Source of the DNA: Shewanella violacea DSS12
GTDB lineage: Bacteria > Pseudomonadota > Gammaproteobacteria > Enterobacterales > Shewanellaceae
NCBI RefSeq assembly: GCF_000091325.1
Contig: NC_014012.1
Coordinates: 3,542,500-3,606,499, forward strand
Length of the DNA stretch: 64,000 nt
Direction: 5' to 3'
A model generated the notes under the pieces. The model saw only the letters and a program-made list of their open reading frames with translations, made no database searches and was not told the origin of the DNA. Positions 18,105 through 26,299 of the stretch are shown here, piece after piece (within the stretch, counting starts at the first letter, position 1; the number at the start of each line of letters is the position of its first letter). The translations under genes and the position numbers were made by a program.

Positions 18105-19202
18105 CTAGTGTTCGATTATTTCAGCCTTAAACTCATTCCACCTTTGATGCTGAGGATGCTCAACCTCTTTGAGACGAGGATATTGCTTGGCAATCTTGGT
18201 AGCTAGCTTCTCAGCCTCAGCCCACTGCTTCGAATCGATTAAATGTTGCAGATGATTCAATGCCTGTTTGGCACTCACTACGGCCTCTCGTTGTGGCACA
18301 CTCTTATTAGGTAAGCCATTACTTGATAGCGCACTTTTTAATGAAGCTTGATTTGGTGAAGCATAGTTTGATGAAACATCGTTTGATGAAGCATGGCTTG
18401 ATGATGTCTGCTCATCTGACGTCTTGTTCGGCAATGTCAGTTTACTCGGAGCCTCGGCGCCTAGCTTAGCACTGTGTTCAGTGCCATGACCATTGCGATA
18501 TTCAGTGCGATAGACTTCACCCGCCTGCTTCATTTTCGCCTCGTCAGCCCCAGTAAACTTCGGAGCCGATGCTGGCATAGCGGCGCTCTGCGCTCTTGGT
18601 GCTTGCCTGAGTGCACTCTTCATATTGGCACTTTTATTACCTTCAATATTACCTTCAAATCTTGCACCATCGCTAACACCTGAGCCTAATGATTCACTCT
18701 TCATACTGTCACTGTTACTAGCTTCAAAGCTTGCACTATAATCTGAGCCTAATGACTCACTCTTCATATTGGCACTGTGACTAGCTTCAAAAATATCGTC
18801 ATCGACTGCATCAGCCAGTCTAGGCTCAATCATCTCCATCATCATGGGGATATCATCGGATAAACTTATTTGAGAGCTATGAGGATTTAACATGATCACA
18901 GTGACCACCAGCATCACGGAAGCCGCCGATGACAATGCCCATCTATTGTTTCGCCAAAAACTTTTATCCACTCTCACCACGTTGTCAGCACGTTTATCAC
19001 CGGTCAATTGCGCCTTATGCTGACTGTTTTCAGTTGAAACTTTATTACTCACGGCGCTCGACTCTTTGGCCATTTTTATAATGGTTTCATCGAGTTCTCT
19101 GCTAGGTTCCTCTTTGGCCTGCAACTTATACCAAGTCTGCAGCTCAATATCGAATTCCTCAGCTTGCTCTGTAGCAGGCTTATGGTGTTGATCATCTTTC
19201 AT
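18105..19202 (-). CDS. Putative anti-sigma factor, single-pass membrane protein
   Basis: 365 aa, not matched to a named family. The N-terminal ~80 residues are charged and cytoplasmic-type, followed by one transmembrane helix (about 88-106, ALSSAASVMLVVTVIML) and a long low-complexity periplasmic part rich in Ser, Asn, Ala and Lys with internally repeated SDSMKSESLGS-like units. The C-terminal ~60 residues are more ordered (KQALNHLQHLIDSKQWAEAEKLATKIAKQY, TPR-like). It has AGGAGG 7 nt upstream and overlaps the sigma gene stop by 11 bp, the usual arrangement for an anti-sigma factor. That role is inferred from gene order and topology. Confidence 0.6.
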   Translation of the reverse strand: MKDDQHHKPATEQAEEFDIELQTWYKLQAKEEPSRELDETIIKMAKESSAVSNKVSTENSQHKAQLTGDKRADNVVRVDKSFWRNNRWALSSAASVMLVVTVIMLNPHSSQISLSDDIPMMMEMIEPRLADAVDDDIFEASHSANMKSESLGSDYSASFEASNSDSMKSESLGSGVSDGARFEGNIEGNKSANMKSALRQAPRAQSAAMPASAPKFTGADEAKMKQAGEVYRTEYRNGHGTEHSAKLGAEAPSKLTLPNKTSDEQTSSSHASSNDVSSNYASPNQASLKSALSSNGLPNKSVPQREAVVSAKQALNHLQHLIDSKQWAEAEKLATKIAKQYPRLKEVEHPQHQRWNEFKAEIIEH

Positions 19203-19806
19203 TTTGAACCTCCTGCCACTTATTCATCACACAGGCTTTCAGACCTTGGTTTGCATAGCGAATACGACTCTTGGTCGCTTCGAGCGTCACGCCGACTATG
19301 TCTGCAATGGCACCGGCGGTAAAGCCCGCCTCCATATTCAATAACAAGGCTTCTTTCTGCACCGTAGGCAATAATGCTATGCAACGTTTAAGCAGGTTAG
19401 CCTTGGCACTATCTTCCATCGCCCTGTCCGGTGACATCTGATCACTGGGAAGAAACGCTTCGCCGTCTTGCTCTTCGGCGAATGTTTCGCTAAACAGATC
19501 CACAGGTTTTACCGCCCTGACGTGATCGATAAGCAAGTTATGCGCTATCCGATAGAGCCAGGTAGTAAATTTAGCATCGGCCTGATAGCTGGATGCGGAT
19601 TTGATGATCCGCCCCCACGTCTCCTGATAGAGGTCTTCTGCAAGCTGTTTATCCCCTATCTGGCGGACAAAATAACGATACAAGCCACCCTTATGTTTTA
19701 GATAGAGAGTTTCAAATGCCGAGGTGTCTCCTTTGGCATAGTTCAGCATTAAACACTGATCTATTTCCGTCTCTGTCGCTTTATCTTGCCCTAACGCTTG
19801 TGCCAC
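19192..19806 (-). CDS. ECF-family RNA polymerase sigma factor
   Basis: 204 aa from GTG at 19806, chosen because AGGAG stands 6 nt upstream and the length is normal for ECF sigmas; an open frame continues to 19905 but would overlap the upstream gene and has no ribosome site. Region 2 is seen in DLYQETWGRI and FTTWLYRIAHNLLIDHVR, region 4 in LLPTVQKEALLLNMEAGFT followed by the helix-turn-helix IADIVGVTLEATKSRI. It should direct RNA polymerase to a small envelope-related regulon. It lies between the VWA lipoprotein gene (67 bp upstream) and the anti-sigma-like gene (overlapping). Confidence 0.85.
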   Translation of the reverse strand: MAQALGQDKATETEIDQCLMLNYAKGDTSAFETLYLKHKGGLYRYFVRQIGDKQLAEDLYQETWGRIIKSASSYQADAKFTTWLYRIAHNLLIDHVRAVKPVDLFSETFAEEQDGEAFLPSDQMSPDRAMEDSAKANLLKRCIALLPTVQKEALLLNMEAGFTAGAIADIVGVTLEATKSRIRYANQGLKACVMNKWQEVQNER

Positions 19807-19873
19807 ACACCTCTCCTGCTGAAACGCCTCTTCCTTCGATCCTAAACCTATCGAAAGAGAGACTATAGATAAA

Positions 19874-21943
19874 CTAGTCACGGAAAGTTTGCACCCCCTG
19901 AACACCTTTGTCTATCTCAAGCTGATATTCGGCAGATTTTATGTGAGGCGCTATGTATTTTGGTTGAACCTCCAGCAAAGGTTTAGGCATGAGATCCTTG
20001 GGAATAATGACCCTAGAGATGTTTTCACCTTCAACAACAGCCTCTTGCCCAGCCAAAAGGCGAGCAGTTTTAGCGAGCTGCACAAACTCATGACGATAAC
20101 CAAACGCATCTTGGCCCATTGCAGATTTAGCCAGTTCGATCATCTTGGAATAGCTCAGATCATGGGTATAGAGATTGTGATTAATCAATTGACCGAGTCC
20201 GGCTACCGCGGCGGAAAATCTATAATCATCGCTTGCCTGAGCTAAGGTGTTAATCCCTGAGTTCCGTTTGATAGCATATGAGATCAAACGGCTGGTATCT
20301 TCCCCTATAGGTTTATATCTCAACTTGAGAAAGGCTATCTCATCCCGGCTGTATTTTTCCACACCTGTGGCAGCATCATAACCATATCTGAGCTTGTCGT
20401 TGGCCTGATTCGGGCTATCGACATAGCTTATCTCATAGAGAGCTGTGACCCTGTGGCCCGCGCCTATCTCGCCCGCATCGACCTTATCATTATTAAAGTC
20501 TTCACGATTGAGGGTTCGATTTTCATAACCTATTAAACGATATTCGGAGACAATTGCCGGATTAAACTCCACTTGAATCTTCACATCTTTGGCTATGGTC
20601 AATAGGGTCGAACTCAGCTCATCCACCAGCACCTTACGCGCCTCATTGAGGGTATCTATGTAGGCATAATGACCATTGCCCTTATCGGCAAGTTGCTCCA
20701 TCAGGTGATCGTTATAGTTTCCTTGGCCAAACCCTAAGGTCGTTAGTGCTATACCTTGGTCACGTTTGCTAGCTATCAGGTCCATCAAGGCCTGATGGTC
20801 TGTCGTGCCCACATTAAAATCACCATCGGTAGCCAAGATCACCCGATTGACACCACCTTGAATGAAATGTTTCTGGGCGAGTCCATAGGCCTGCTGGATC
20901 CCGGCGCCTCCATTGGTCGAGCCCCCGGCCTTAAGATTATTCAATGCCTGGTTGATTGCATAAATGTCATTGCCTTTTACCCCGTCGAGCACCACACCCG
21001 ATGCGCCAGCATAGACAACGATGGAGACATGATCTTGCTCACTCAGTTGCTGGGATAACATCTTTAATGATGTCTTTAGCAGTGGCAGCTTATCTCGCGA
21101 ATTCATCGAGCCGGAGACATCGAGCAGGAAGACTAAGTTGCTTGCTCCCAGCTGGGACTTATCGACTTCATATCCCTTGAGACCAATCCTGAGCAACATC
21201 TTATGGTCATTGTAAGGAGACGGTGCCAGCTCGGTATTGACACTGAATGGCTGCTCGACTGTAGAGGGAGTAGAATATTGATAATTAAAATAATTGATCA
21301 TCTCCTCGACTCTAACCGTACCCTTCTCTGGCAAGCGTCCCTGATTTATCCAACGTCTCAGTGTGGTATAGCTGCCGGTATCGGTATCGATTGAGAAAGT
21401 AGATACCGGAATTTCCCCCGCCACCATGATGCCATTGGCTGTCTGGCGCTTAAAATTATCGCTACTGCTCGCTTCTCTAAACGCTGGTAAACCCGGAGCA
21501 CTCATCTGCCCCATGATATGATTGCGGCTCAAAGATTTCATCTTAATCATGCGCTCACTCGCCTGCTTACCAGCCTCATAGGAGCGACTCGATACATCAA
21601 TAGACATGTCGGCAGATTTATCATCTGAGATGGCTTGCTCGGCCAATGTTCTATGCTCAATCATGGCATCATTGGCTTGCACCCTCATCGGCAGGCTCTG
21701 TGGGGCGTTGCCTTCAGACGTTTTAAGCTCGACATCTCTAGCTTCGGTAATCTCTTGCTTAGCCACAGATTCACGCTCTTTTTCTGCAGCAGTTTGCTGT
21801 TCACCGCAAGCCGTCAAGGCCAATAATAGCGAAACCGAGATGAGTGATAATCCAAACCCTTGCACACTTTTCAGTTTCGAAGGGAAGTAAACTGCACAGT
21901 GAGATGTTGAATCTTGAGCTGGTTCTGCTTTTGAATAAGCCAT
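19874..21943 (-). CDS. von Willebrand factor A domain lipoprotein (YfbK-like)
   Basis: 689 aa. The lipoprotein signal ends LLALTAC (Cys46), after an unusually long N-terminal extension. A low-complexity linker (about 50-170) precedes a YfbK-type N-terminal domain (about 175-260), then the VWA domain with MIDAS motif DVSGSM (Asp275, Ser277, Ser279) and TDGDFNVGTTD further on, and a C-terminal DUF3520-like region. VWA domains bind metal and protein ligands. The start ATG 21943 has GGACAGGG upstream. It is first in an operon with an ECF sigma factor and an anti-sigma-like protein, suggesting an envelope signalling or assembly role; molecular function is unknown. Confidence 0.8.
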   Translation of the reverse strand: MAYSKAEPAQDSTSHCAVYFPSKLKSVQGFGLSLISVSLLLALTACGEQQTAAEKERESVAKQEITEARDVELKTSEGNAPQSLPMRVQANDAMIEHRTLAEQAISDDKSADMSIDVSSRSYEAGKQASERMIKMKSLSRNHIMGQMSAPGLPAFREASSSDNFKRQTANGIMVAGEIPVSTFSIDTDTGSYTTLRRWINQGRLPEKGTVRVEEMINYFNYQYSTPSTVEQPFSVNTELAPSPYNDHKMLLRIGLKGYEVDKSQLGASNLVFLLDVSGSMNSRDKLPLLKTSLKMLSQQLSEQDHVSIVVYAGASGVVLDGVKGNDIYAINQALNNLKAGGSTNGGAGIQQAYGLAQKHFIQGGVNRVILATDGDFNVGTTDHQALMDLIASKRDQGIALTTLGFGQGNYNDHLMEQLADKGNGHYAYIDTLNEARKVLVDELSSTLLTIAKDVKIQVEFNPAIVSEYRLIGYENRTLNREDFNNDKVDAGEIGAGHRVTALYEISYVDSPNQANDKLRYGYDAATGVEKYSRDEIAFLKLRYKPIGEDTSRLISYAIKRNSGINTLAQASDDYRFSAAVAGLGQLINHNLYTHDLSYSKMIELAKSAMGQDAFGYRHEFVQLAKTARLLAGQEAVVEGENISRVIIPKDLMPKPLLEVQPKYIAPHIKSAEYQLEIDKGVQGVQTFRD

Positions 21944-22055
21944 GACCCTGTCCTTTTATCTGTTAATAATCTTATAAACGCAGACAAAAGCTAAAAGGGT
22001 TATTTTAGATAAGATAGAGAAACGAACCGATTTATAAACCGATTTATAAACATAA

Positions 22056-22092
22056 AAAAACGCCACTCAGCCTTGAGACTCAGTGACGTTTA
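22056..22092 (-). terminator. Intrinsic terminator downstream of purE
   Basis: On the minus strand AACGTCACTGAG / CTGAGTGGCGTT forms a long stem containing G-T pairs and ends in seven T. It follows the perfect hairpin at 22102-22130. Confidence 0.75.
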
Positions 22093-22101
22093 GTCAAACT
22101 A

Positions 22102-22130
22102 TATCAGCAAGCGCTCAGCGCTTGCTGATA
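22102..22130. other. Perfect 13-bp hairpin directly after purE
   Basis: TATCAGCAAGCGC, loop TCA, then its exact reverse complement. It starts 3 nt past the purE stop codon and precedes the terminator by about 10 bp. It has no T run, so it is more likely an mRNA 3'-end stabiliser or a palindromic repeat than a terminator. Confidence 0.6.
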
Positions 22131-22133
22131 GGC

Positions 22134-22643
22134 TTAGAAGTTAGCCAATTTCTCTTGCAACTTAGCATCTTTAGCTTCAACTGCAGCAGCTGACTTAGCA
22201 CGTTCCTCTTTTACCGCTATGGCCAAATCGTCATCACCCACGGCTAGCATTTGTGCCGCTAAGTAACCCGCATTTTTGGCACCAGCGCTGCCGATAGCCA
22301 CAGTGGCAACAGGTACGCCGCCAGGCATCATCACAGTAGATAGAAGAGCATCATGACCTTGAAGTGGACCACAGTCCACAGGGACTCCAATCACTGGACG
22401 GGTTGTTATACCGGCAACAGCACCGGCCAAGTGGGCAGCCAGACCGGCGGCACAAATGAACACCTTACAACCGCGTTCTTCTGCATCATGCACATAGGCG
22501 TGAGTCGCAGCGGGAGTACGGTGAGCCGAAGTCACCTTAGCTTCGAATCGAATACCAAAGCCCTTAAGCACCTCTAGGGTAACTTGCATAGTGGGTAAAT
22601 CAGAATCAGATCCCATCAAGACAGCAACGAATGGTTTGCTCAT
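22134..22643 (-). CDS. purE: N5-carboxyaminoimidazole ribonucleotide mutase PurE
   Basis: 169 aa, normal length for class I PurE. It converts N5-CAIR to CAIR in purine synthesis. Visible features: [11 protein letters not shown] at the N-terminus (phosphate/substrate loop), [12 protein letters not shown] with the conserved histidine, and the [12 protein letters not shown] and [17 protein letters not shown] blocks. The start ATG at 22643 is preceded by AAGGATTAAAA. The usual partner purK does not follow; the next gene on this strand is more than 2 kb away with another gene between, so purE appears monocistronic here. Confidence 0.95.
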   Translation of the reverse strand: MSKPFVAVLMGSDSDLPTMQVTLEVLKGFGIRFEAKVTSAHRTPAATHAYVHDAEERGCKVFICAAGLAAHLAGAVAGITTRPVIGVPVDCGPLQGHDALLSTVMMPGGVPVATVAIGSAGAKNAGYLAAQMLAVGDDDLAIAVKEERAKSAAAVEAKDAKLQEKLANF

Positions 22644-23082
22644 TTTTAATCCTTATGTAGGGTATAGCTTAGAATTAGTTATAATTATCGGTGTATTATA
22701 ATGAAATAATACACTTGGAGTAAATGGCTCCCCCAAACCTGTCCCTAATTATCACCCAGCTTGATCCTCACTGCAAATAACTAATGCCTACTGACTAATA
22801 ACAAAAACACAATTGTGTGTAGCAAACAATTGTGTGTAGCAAACAATTGTGTCGTCAGATAACAAGTTCTAAGTATCCTTTTAATGAACTTATTTGGCTG
22901 GATTAGTTATTTGATTGACTGAATACGTTAACTTAGCTGTTATTAGCCGCCTGCCCTGCTGGGAAGCGTTAGGTAACAATGAAGTTATGAGCTTCTATGA
23001 CATTTTCTAATAGCAGAGGTCACTGGATCCCGGCTCAAAAGATCTACCTGAAAGACGAAAAGTAACGATAAAAAATGAGCTT
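22644..23082. other. Intergenic region with 17-bp tandem repeat and a dispersed-repeat remnant
   Basis: No gene is supported. At 22809-22852 the 17-mer ACAATTGTGTGTAGCAA is present 2.6 times in tandem. Around 23018-23060 GGTCACTGGATCCCGGCTCA resembles the degenerate palindromic repeats common between genes in marine gammaproteobacteria. A TTGACT-17-TGTTAT promoter-like pair lies at 22915-22943 on the plus strand, but no product can be assigned. Confidence 0.4.
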
Positions 23083-23123
23083 AAAAAAATGGCTTCTGTA
23101 ACCGAATTACACAAGCCATTTTT
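23083..23123 (-). terminator. Bidirectional-looking intrinsic terminator
   Basis: The stem AAAAATGGCTT / AAGCCATTTTT extends through TGT/ACA with one mismatch on each side and has U runs in both directions. It lies about 95 bp after the stop of the lipoprotein gene at 23217 and most likely ends that transcript. Confidence 0.75.
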
Positions 23124-23216
23124 ATGTCGAACTATGAGTTTAATATCTCAGGCTATATTTTCAGGCTGTGCCTGCATTATGCCAAACTGTGCCAAACTCT
23201 GGGTTCGGCAACTGTC

Positions 23217-23849
23217 TTAGCCAAAAAATAAACGCCATAGCCAAGAGGAGTCGAGATCTTTTTTACAGGTCTGGTATTGTGCTGCGTAGCGTCTAGATCT
23301 GGCATCCACTTTATCGGCCACTTTTACCAACCAGGCTTTTTGGTTATAACTCTTGCGCTTATAGCCGCCCCAGCCTTCGTGATAGTTCAGATACTGATTC
23401 CTAGCATCCCACTTAGAGACCCCATTAATTTTATTGGTTTTATAGATAAACCAGCCCATAAAATCCATGGCGTCATCGAAATCACTGCGACTAGACCAAT
23501 AATTACCAGTCTCTTTGACATAATCATCCCAAGTCATGGTCTTAGCCTGGGCATAGCCGTAGGCATCACTGGCACGTCCAATGGGAATGAAGCCGAGAAA
23601 ATACTGCATAGGTGGCGCAGCATTGTGCTTAAAGGAGCTCTCCTGATACATCATGGCCAGGGGGACATGAACAGGTACGCCCCACTTTTCTTGAGTTTTC
23701 TGTGCGGCGCTATACCAGTCGCGATTCTCCTGGTAGATGGAACACAGGTTTTCAGGATTTTCCGGCGGAGCCGTGGCGCAACCTGAAAGTAATAATGCTA
23801 AAAAAGCTGCTGTTAAAACCGAAAATCCTTTCATATGTGCGGATACCAT
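23217..23849 (-). CDS. Lytic-transglycosylase-like (SLT domain) lipoprotein
   Basis: 210 aa (or 205 from the internal ATG at 23834, which gives a more typical MKGFSVL lipoprotein signal; neither start has a good ribosome site). The lipobox is LLSGC. The mature part contains the SLT-like motif MMYQESSFKHNA with the candidate catalytic glutamate, then DAYGYAQAKTMTWDDY, and a Tyr/Trp-rich stretch (NYHEGWGGYKRKSY) found in related predicted transglycosylases. Such enzymes cut the glycan strands of peptidoglycan. The role is inferred from motifs; the gene stands alone. Confidence 0.75.
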   Translation of the reverse strand: MVSAHMKGFSVLTAAFLALLLSGCATAPPENPENLCSIYQENRDWYSAAQKTQEKWGVPVHVPLAMMYQESSFKHNAAPPMQYFLGFIPIGRASDAYGYAQAKTMTWDDYVKETGNYWSSRSDFDDAMDFMGWFIYKTNKINGVSKWDARNQYLNYHEGWGGYKRKSYNQKAWLVKVADKVDARSRRYAAQYQTCKKDLDSSWLWRLFFG

Positions 23850-23970
23850 GTGTAATGCAGACTGGACTTAATAAGTCGTGGGATTAATCAAAACGTTAGT
23901 GTCACATCCTTAGATAAAAGAAGCAATTAACCTTGTTGAAAAGTGTCCGGCATTAACCTTTTATTACAGG

Positions 23971-24393
23971 TTAGTTCACTGGTAATTCACACTCATGGGC
24001 TTCTTCAAGCCAAATAACCGGTTGCCAAAATTTAGAGTCATTGCCACGATAATTTTTATTGGTATTAAATTTAGCGGCAAAATGATATCTGCGATTAGCC
24101 TCGACTCTGATCACTAGGTCTTTAGGCATCCTGGCGGCTAACTTAACCTTCAGAGATGGTGCACTGATCAATTCAGCAAAGGTAAAGGTATGTTCACCTG
24201 TAGAAAGGTAGTAATTCGGTTTAGAGATGACGGGCTTGCCGTCTAAATGCGTCACGACGGCTCTATAGAGGTCTTGACTCAAATCTGGGTCGAGATAACC
24301 TGAGACGACACCACATTCCAGACCACGATCTGACTGTGAGGCGCAGCCGGAAAGTAACATAAACATGGAACATAGAAGGAGTAATGGTTTCAA
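23971..24393 (-). CDS. Hypothetical lipoprotein
   Basis: 140 aa, not recognised. The signal ends LLSGC (Cys17), so it should be a lipoprotein. The mature part is predicted beta-rich, with a STGEHTFTFAEL turn followed by paired strands (LKVKLAARMPKDLVIRVEANRRYHFAAKF) resembling the small surface-exposed folds that bind ligands through PEGA-like strands. It contains cysteines at about 27 and 135 that could pair. It lies between the SLT lipoprotein and gshA, all on the same strand but more than 100 bp apart. Confidence 0.7.
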   Translation of the reverse strand: MKPLLLLCSMFMLLSGCASQSDRGLECGVVSGYLDPDLSQDLYRAVVTHLDGKPVISKPNYYLSTGEHTFTFAELISAPSLKVKLAARMPKDLVIRVEANRRYHFAAKFNTNKNYRGNDSKFWQPVIWLEEAHECELPVN

Positions 24394-24453
24394 ATCTTCA
24401 CTCTCAAGGAAAAGTTTTATCTAATTCATCATTAAATGTCGACGCACAAGATC

Positions 24454-24490
24454 AAACCCACAAGCTAAAAATCCTTTAGCCTGTGGGTTT
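24454..24490 (-). terminator. Hairpin after gshA
   Basis: AAACCCACA-GCTAAA / TTTAGC-TGTGGGTTT forms a stem with one bulge on each side, directly after the gshA stop at 24496. The U tract is short, so it may be a weak terminator. Confidence 0.6.
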
Positions 24491-24495
24491 ACTAT

Positions 24496-26184
24496 TTATG
24501 AAGGGATAGCGACCTTAGGTACTGATTTTACCTGGGTTTCATCTTGGAAGTAATCTTCCAGAAATGCCTCAAAACTCTGAGTAGACTCGGCTTCCATCTT
24601 AGCTTGCTTGGATAAGGAGTCTAACGCAGCCTGTCGGTATCGACTGCTAACCTGCTCGGGCAGCTCATATTCACTCAACATCTTATGATATTGCTTGGCT
24701 AAGCTCTTGACCCACAAACCATGATCACTTTGACTCTCCTGCAAGTTAGACATCACCCTTCCAGACAGGGTTAAATCAGGATTCTTGACCGCGGCTAGCC
24801 AGGTATCTAATGCCTGACGGTAATGATTTTCGCCATCACTGTCCAACAGCTCGGCAATGGAGCTTAAAGATGAAAAAATCTGCTTCATCCAATCGGTCAT
24901 AAGGACTGAATGTCCATTATTGCTTAATTCTAGACCCGGCTTGCGCCCTTCCAGAATGACGCGATTCAAGTTAGCGGATATTTCGGCTTCTTCGTCCTCA
25001 GCGGATAAGGGAGAGTCGCTCAACAAGCAATAAAGAAGGAACATATCTAAGAAGCGCACTTGAGATGCTTCTATGCCTATCGCGCTGTATGGATTAACAT
25101 CTAAGGCGCGTACTTCAATATATTCGACTCCGGCTCGCGCCAACGCCTGTGAAGGTTTCTCACCATCGAGAGTGACTCGCTTTGCTCTGATTGGTGAATA
25201 GAATTCATTCTCTATCTGCAGCACATTAGCATTAAGCTGTCTAAACTCTCCATCGACCTTAACGCCTATTTTCTCAAAATTAGACGAAGGCATATTGATG
25301 GCGTTTTGCATTCCTTCTAGAAACTTATCTAGTGAATCATAGCTGATGCTTAATTTGTCTTGTTCCTTGTTGGTGTAGCCAAGGTCACTCATTCTCAATG
25401 AGGTTGCATAGGGAAGGTACAGAGTCCCCTTGCCTATTTTTTCAAACTCTATATCTGTTTGCTGATCTTTTATGAAGGAACTACACAAGGCCGGGGAAGC
25501 GCCAAAAAGATAAGGCAATACCCAAACCAGGCGCCGATAGTTACGAATGAGCCCTAGGTAGGACTCTGAAATAAAGTCGGTTTTTGACCCCAGCTGATCG
25601 CTTAAAAGATACAAGTTATCCCAAAGTGACTGAGATACGGAGAAGTTAAAATGAACCCCAGAAATAATCTGCATCTGAGCGCCGTATCGATAGGTGAGTC
25701 CCTTACGATATAAACTCTTCATCTGCCCTGAATTTGAGCTACCGTATTTTGCAATAGGGATCTGGTTCACATCAGGGACATAACAGGGCATGCTCACGGG
25801 CCATAGACCTTGCTGAGGCAGGTTTTGCACCGTAAATGCGTGGGTATAGGTCAAATCTTCAAGCAGGTCATCAACATCGCTGAAAACAGGAGTGATAAAT
25901 TCAAGCAGAGATTCACTATAGTCAGTGGTTATTCTGGAATGTGTGAGCGCAGCACCTAGTGCTATGGGATGAGCATCTGTCGCCAGAGAGCCTGAAGCAC
26001 CTATTCTTAATGCTTCGCGTTCGATGCCGCGTTGCATCCCCTGTAGTGCTTTACGCCCCTCAGAGTCAGAGAGATGTTCGATCAATGCATTGAAAGAGTT
26101 CAATATTTTATTCTCTAATTTTTTGTCATCATTTTGGCTTGTCAGGAACAGTTCCGCTAACTGTGCATGTTGTTTCATTGACAC
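24496..26184 (-). CDS. gshA: Glutamate-cysteine ligase GshA
   Basis: Up to 562 aa; catalyses ATP-dependent joining of glutamate and cysteine, first step of glutathione synthesis. The proteobacterial type is clear from QRGIEREALRI, ALTHSRITTDYSESLLEFITP and YIEVRALDVNPY. Start is uncertain: GTG 26184, ATG 26178, or a TTG about 28 codons in (LNSFNALIEHL), which aligns best with the E. coli N-terminus and would give about 534 aa. The C-terminal tail is longer than in E. coli. In many relatives luxS lies nearby; it is not in this window. yqaA about 3.5 kb away preserves part of the E. coli yqaA-gshA neighbourhood. Confidence 0.92.
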   Translation of the reverse strand: MSMKQHAQLAELFLTSQNDDKKLENKILNSFNALIEHLSDSEGRKALQGMQRGIEREALRIGASGSLATDAHPIALGAALTHSRITTDYSESLLEFITPVFSDVDDLLEDLTYTHAFTVQNLPQQGLWPVSMPCYVPDVNQIPIAKYGSSNSGQMKSLYRKGLTYRYGAQMQIISGVHFNFSVSQSLWDNLYLLSDQLGSKTDFISESYLGLIRNYRRLVWVLPYLFGASPALCSSFIKDQQTDIEFEKIGKGTLYLPYATSLRMSDLGYTNKEQDKLSISYDSLDKFLEGMQNAINMPSSNFEKIGVKVDGEFRQLNANVLQIENEFYSPIRAKRVTLDGEKPSQALARAGVEYIEVRALDVNPYSAIGIEASQVRFLDMFLLYCLLSDSPLSAEDEEAEISANLNRVILEGRKPGLELSNNGHSVLMTDWMKQIFSSLSSIAELLDSDGENHYRQALDTWLAAVKNPDLTLSGRVMSNLQESQSDHGLWVKSLAKQYHKMLSEYELPEQVSSRYRQAALDSLSKQAKMEAESTQSFEAFLEDYFQDETQVKSVPKVAIPS

Positions 26185-26299
26185 AATCGACGGCGCTTTA
26201 CTCCCTCAGGCAAGTCATCTTTTCTAAGCCATAAAGCAGCGACATCCGTGCTAACAAGATGTCGCGACTCACTACTAGATATATGGCCTAATTCAGCAA

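Noticed and set aside
19807..19905. N-terminal extension of the ECF sigma factor frame
   Set aside because: It would overlap the VWA gene end, has no ribosome site, and the GTG at 19806 has a good one.
22915..23123. Possible small RNA: TTGACT-17-TGTTAT promoter and a strong hairpin terminator
   Set aside because: The terminator is fully explained as the end of the minus-strand lipoprotein gene at 23217, and the region includes a dispersed-repeat remnant; promoter match alone is too weak.
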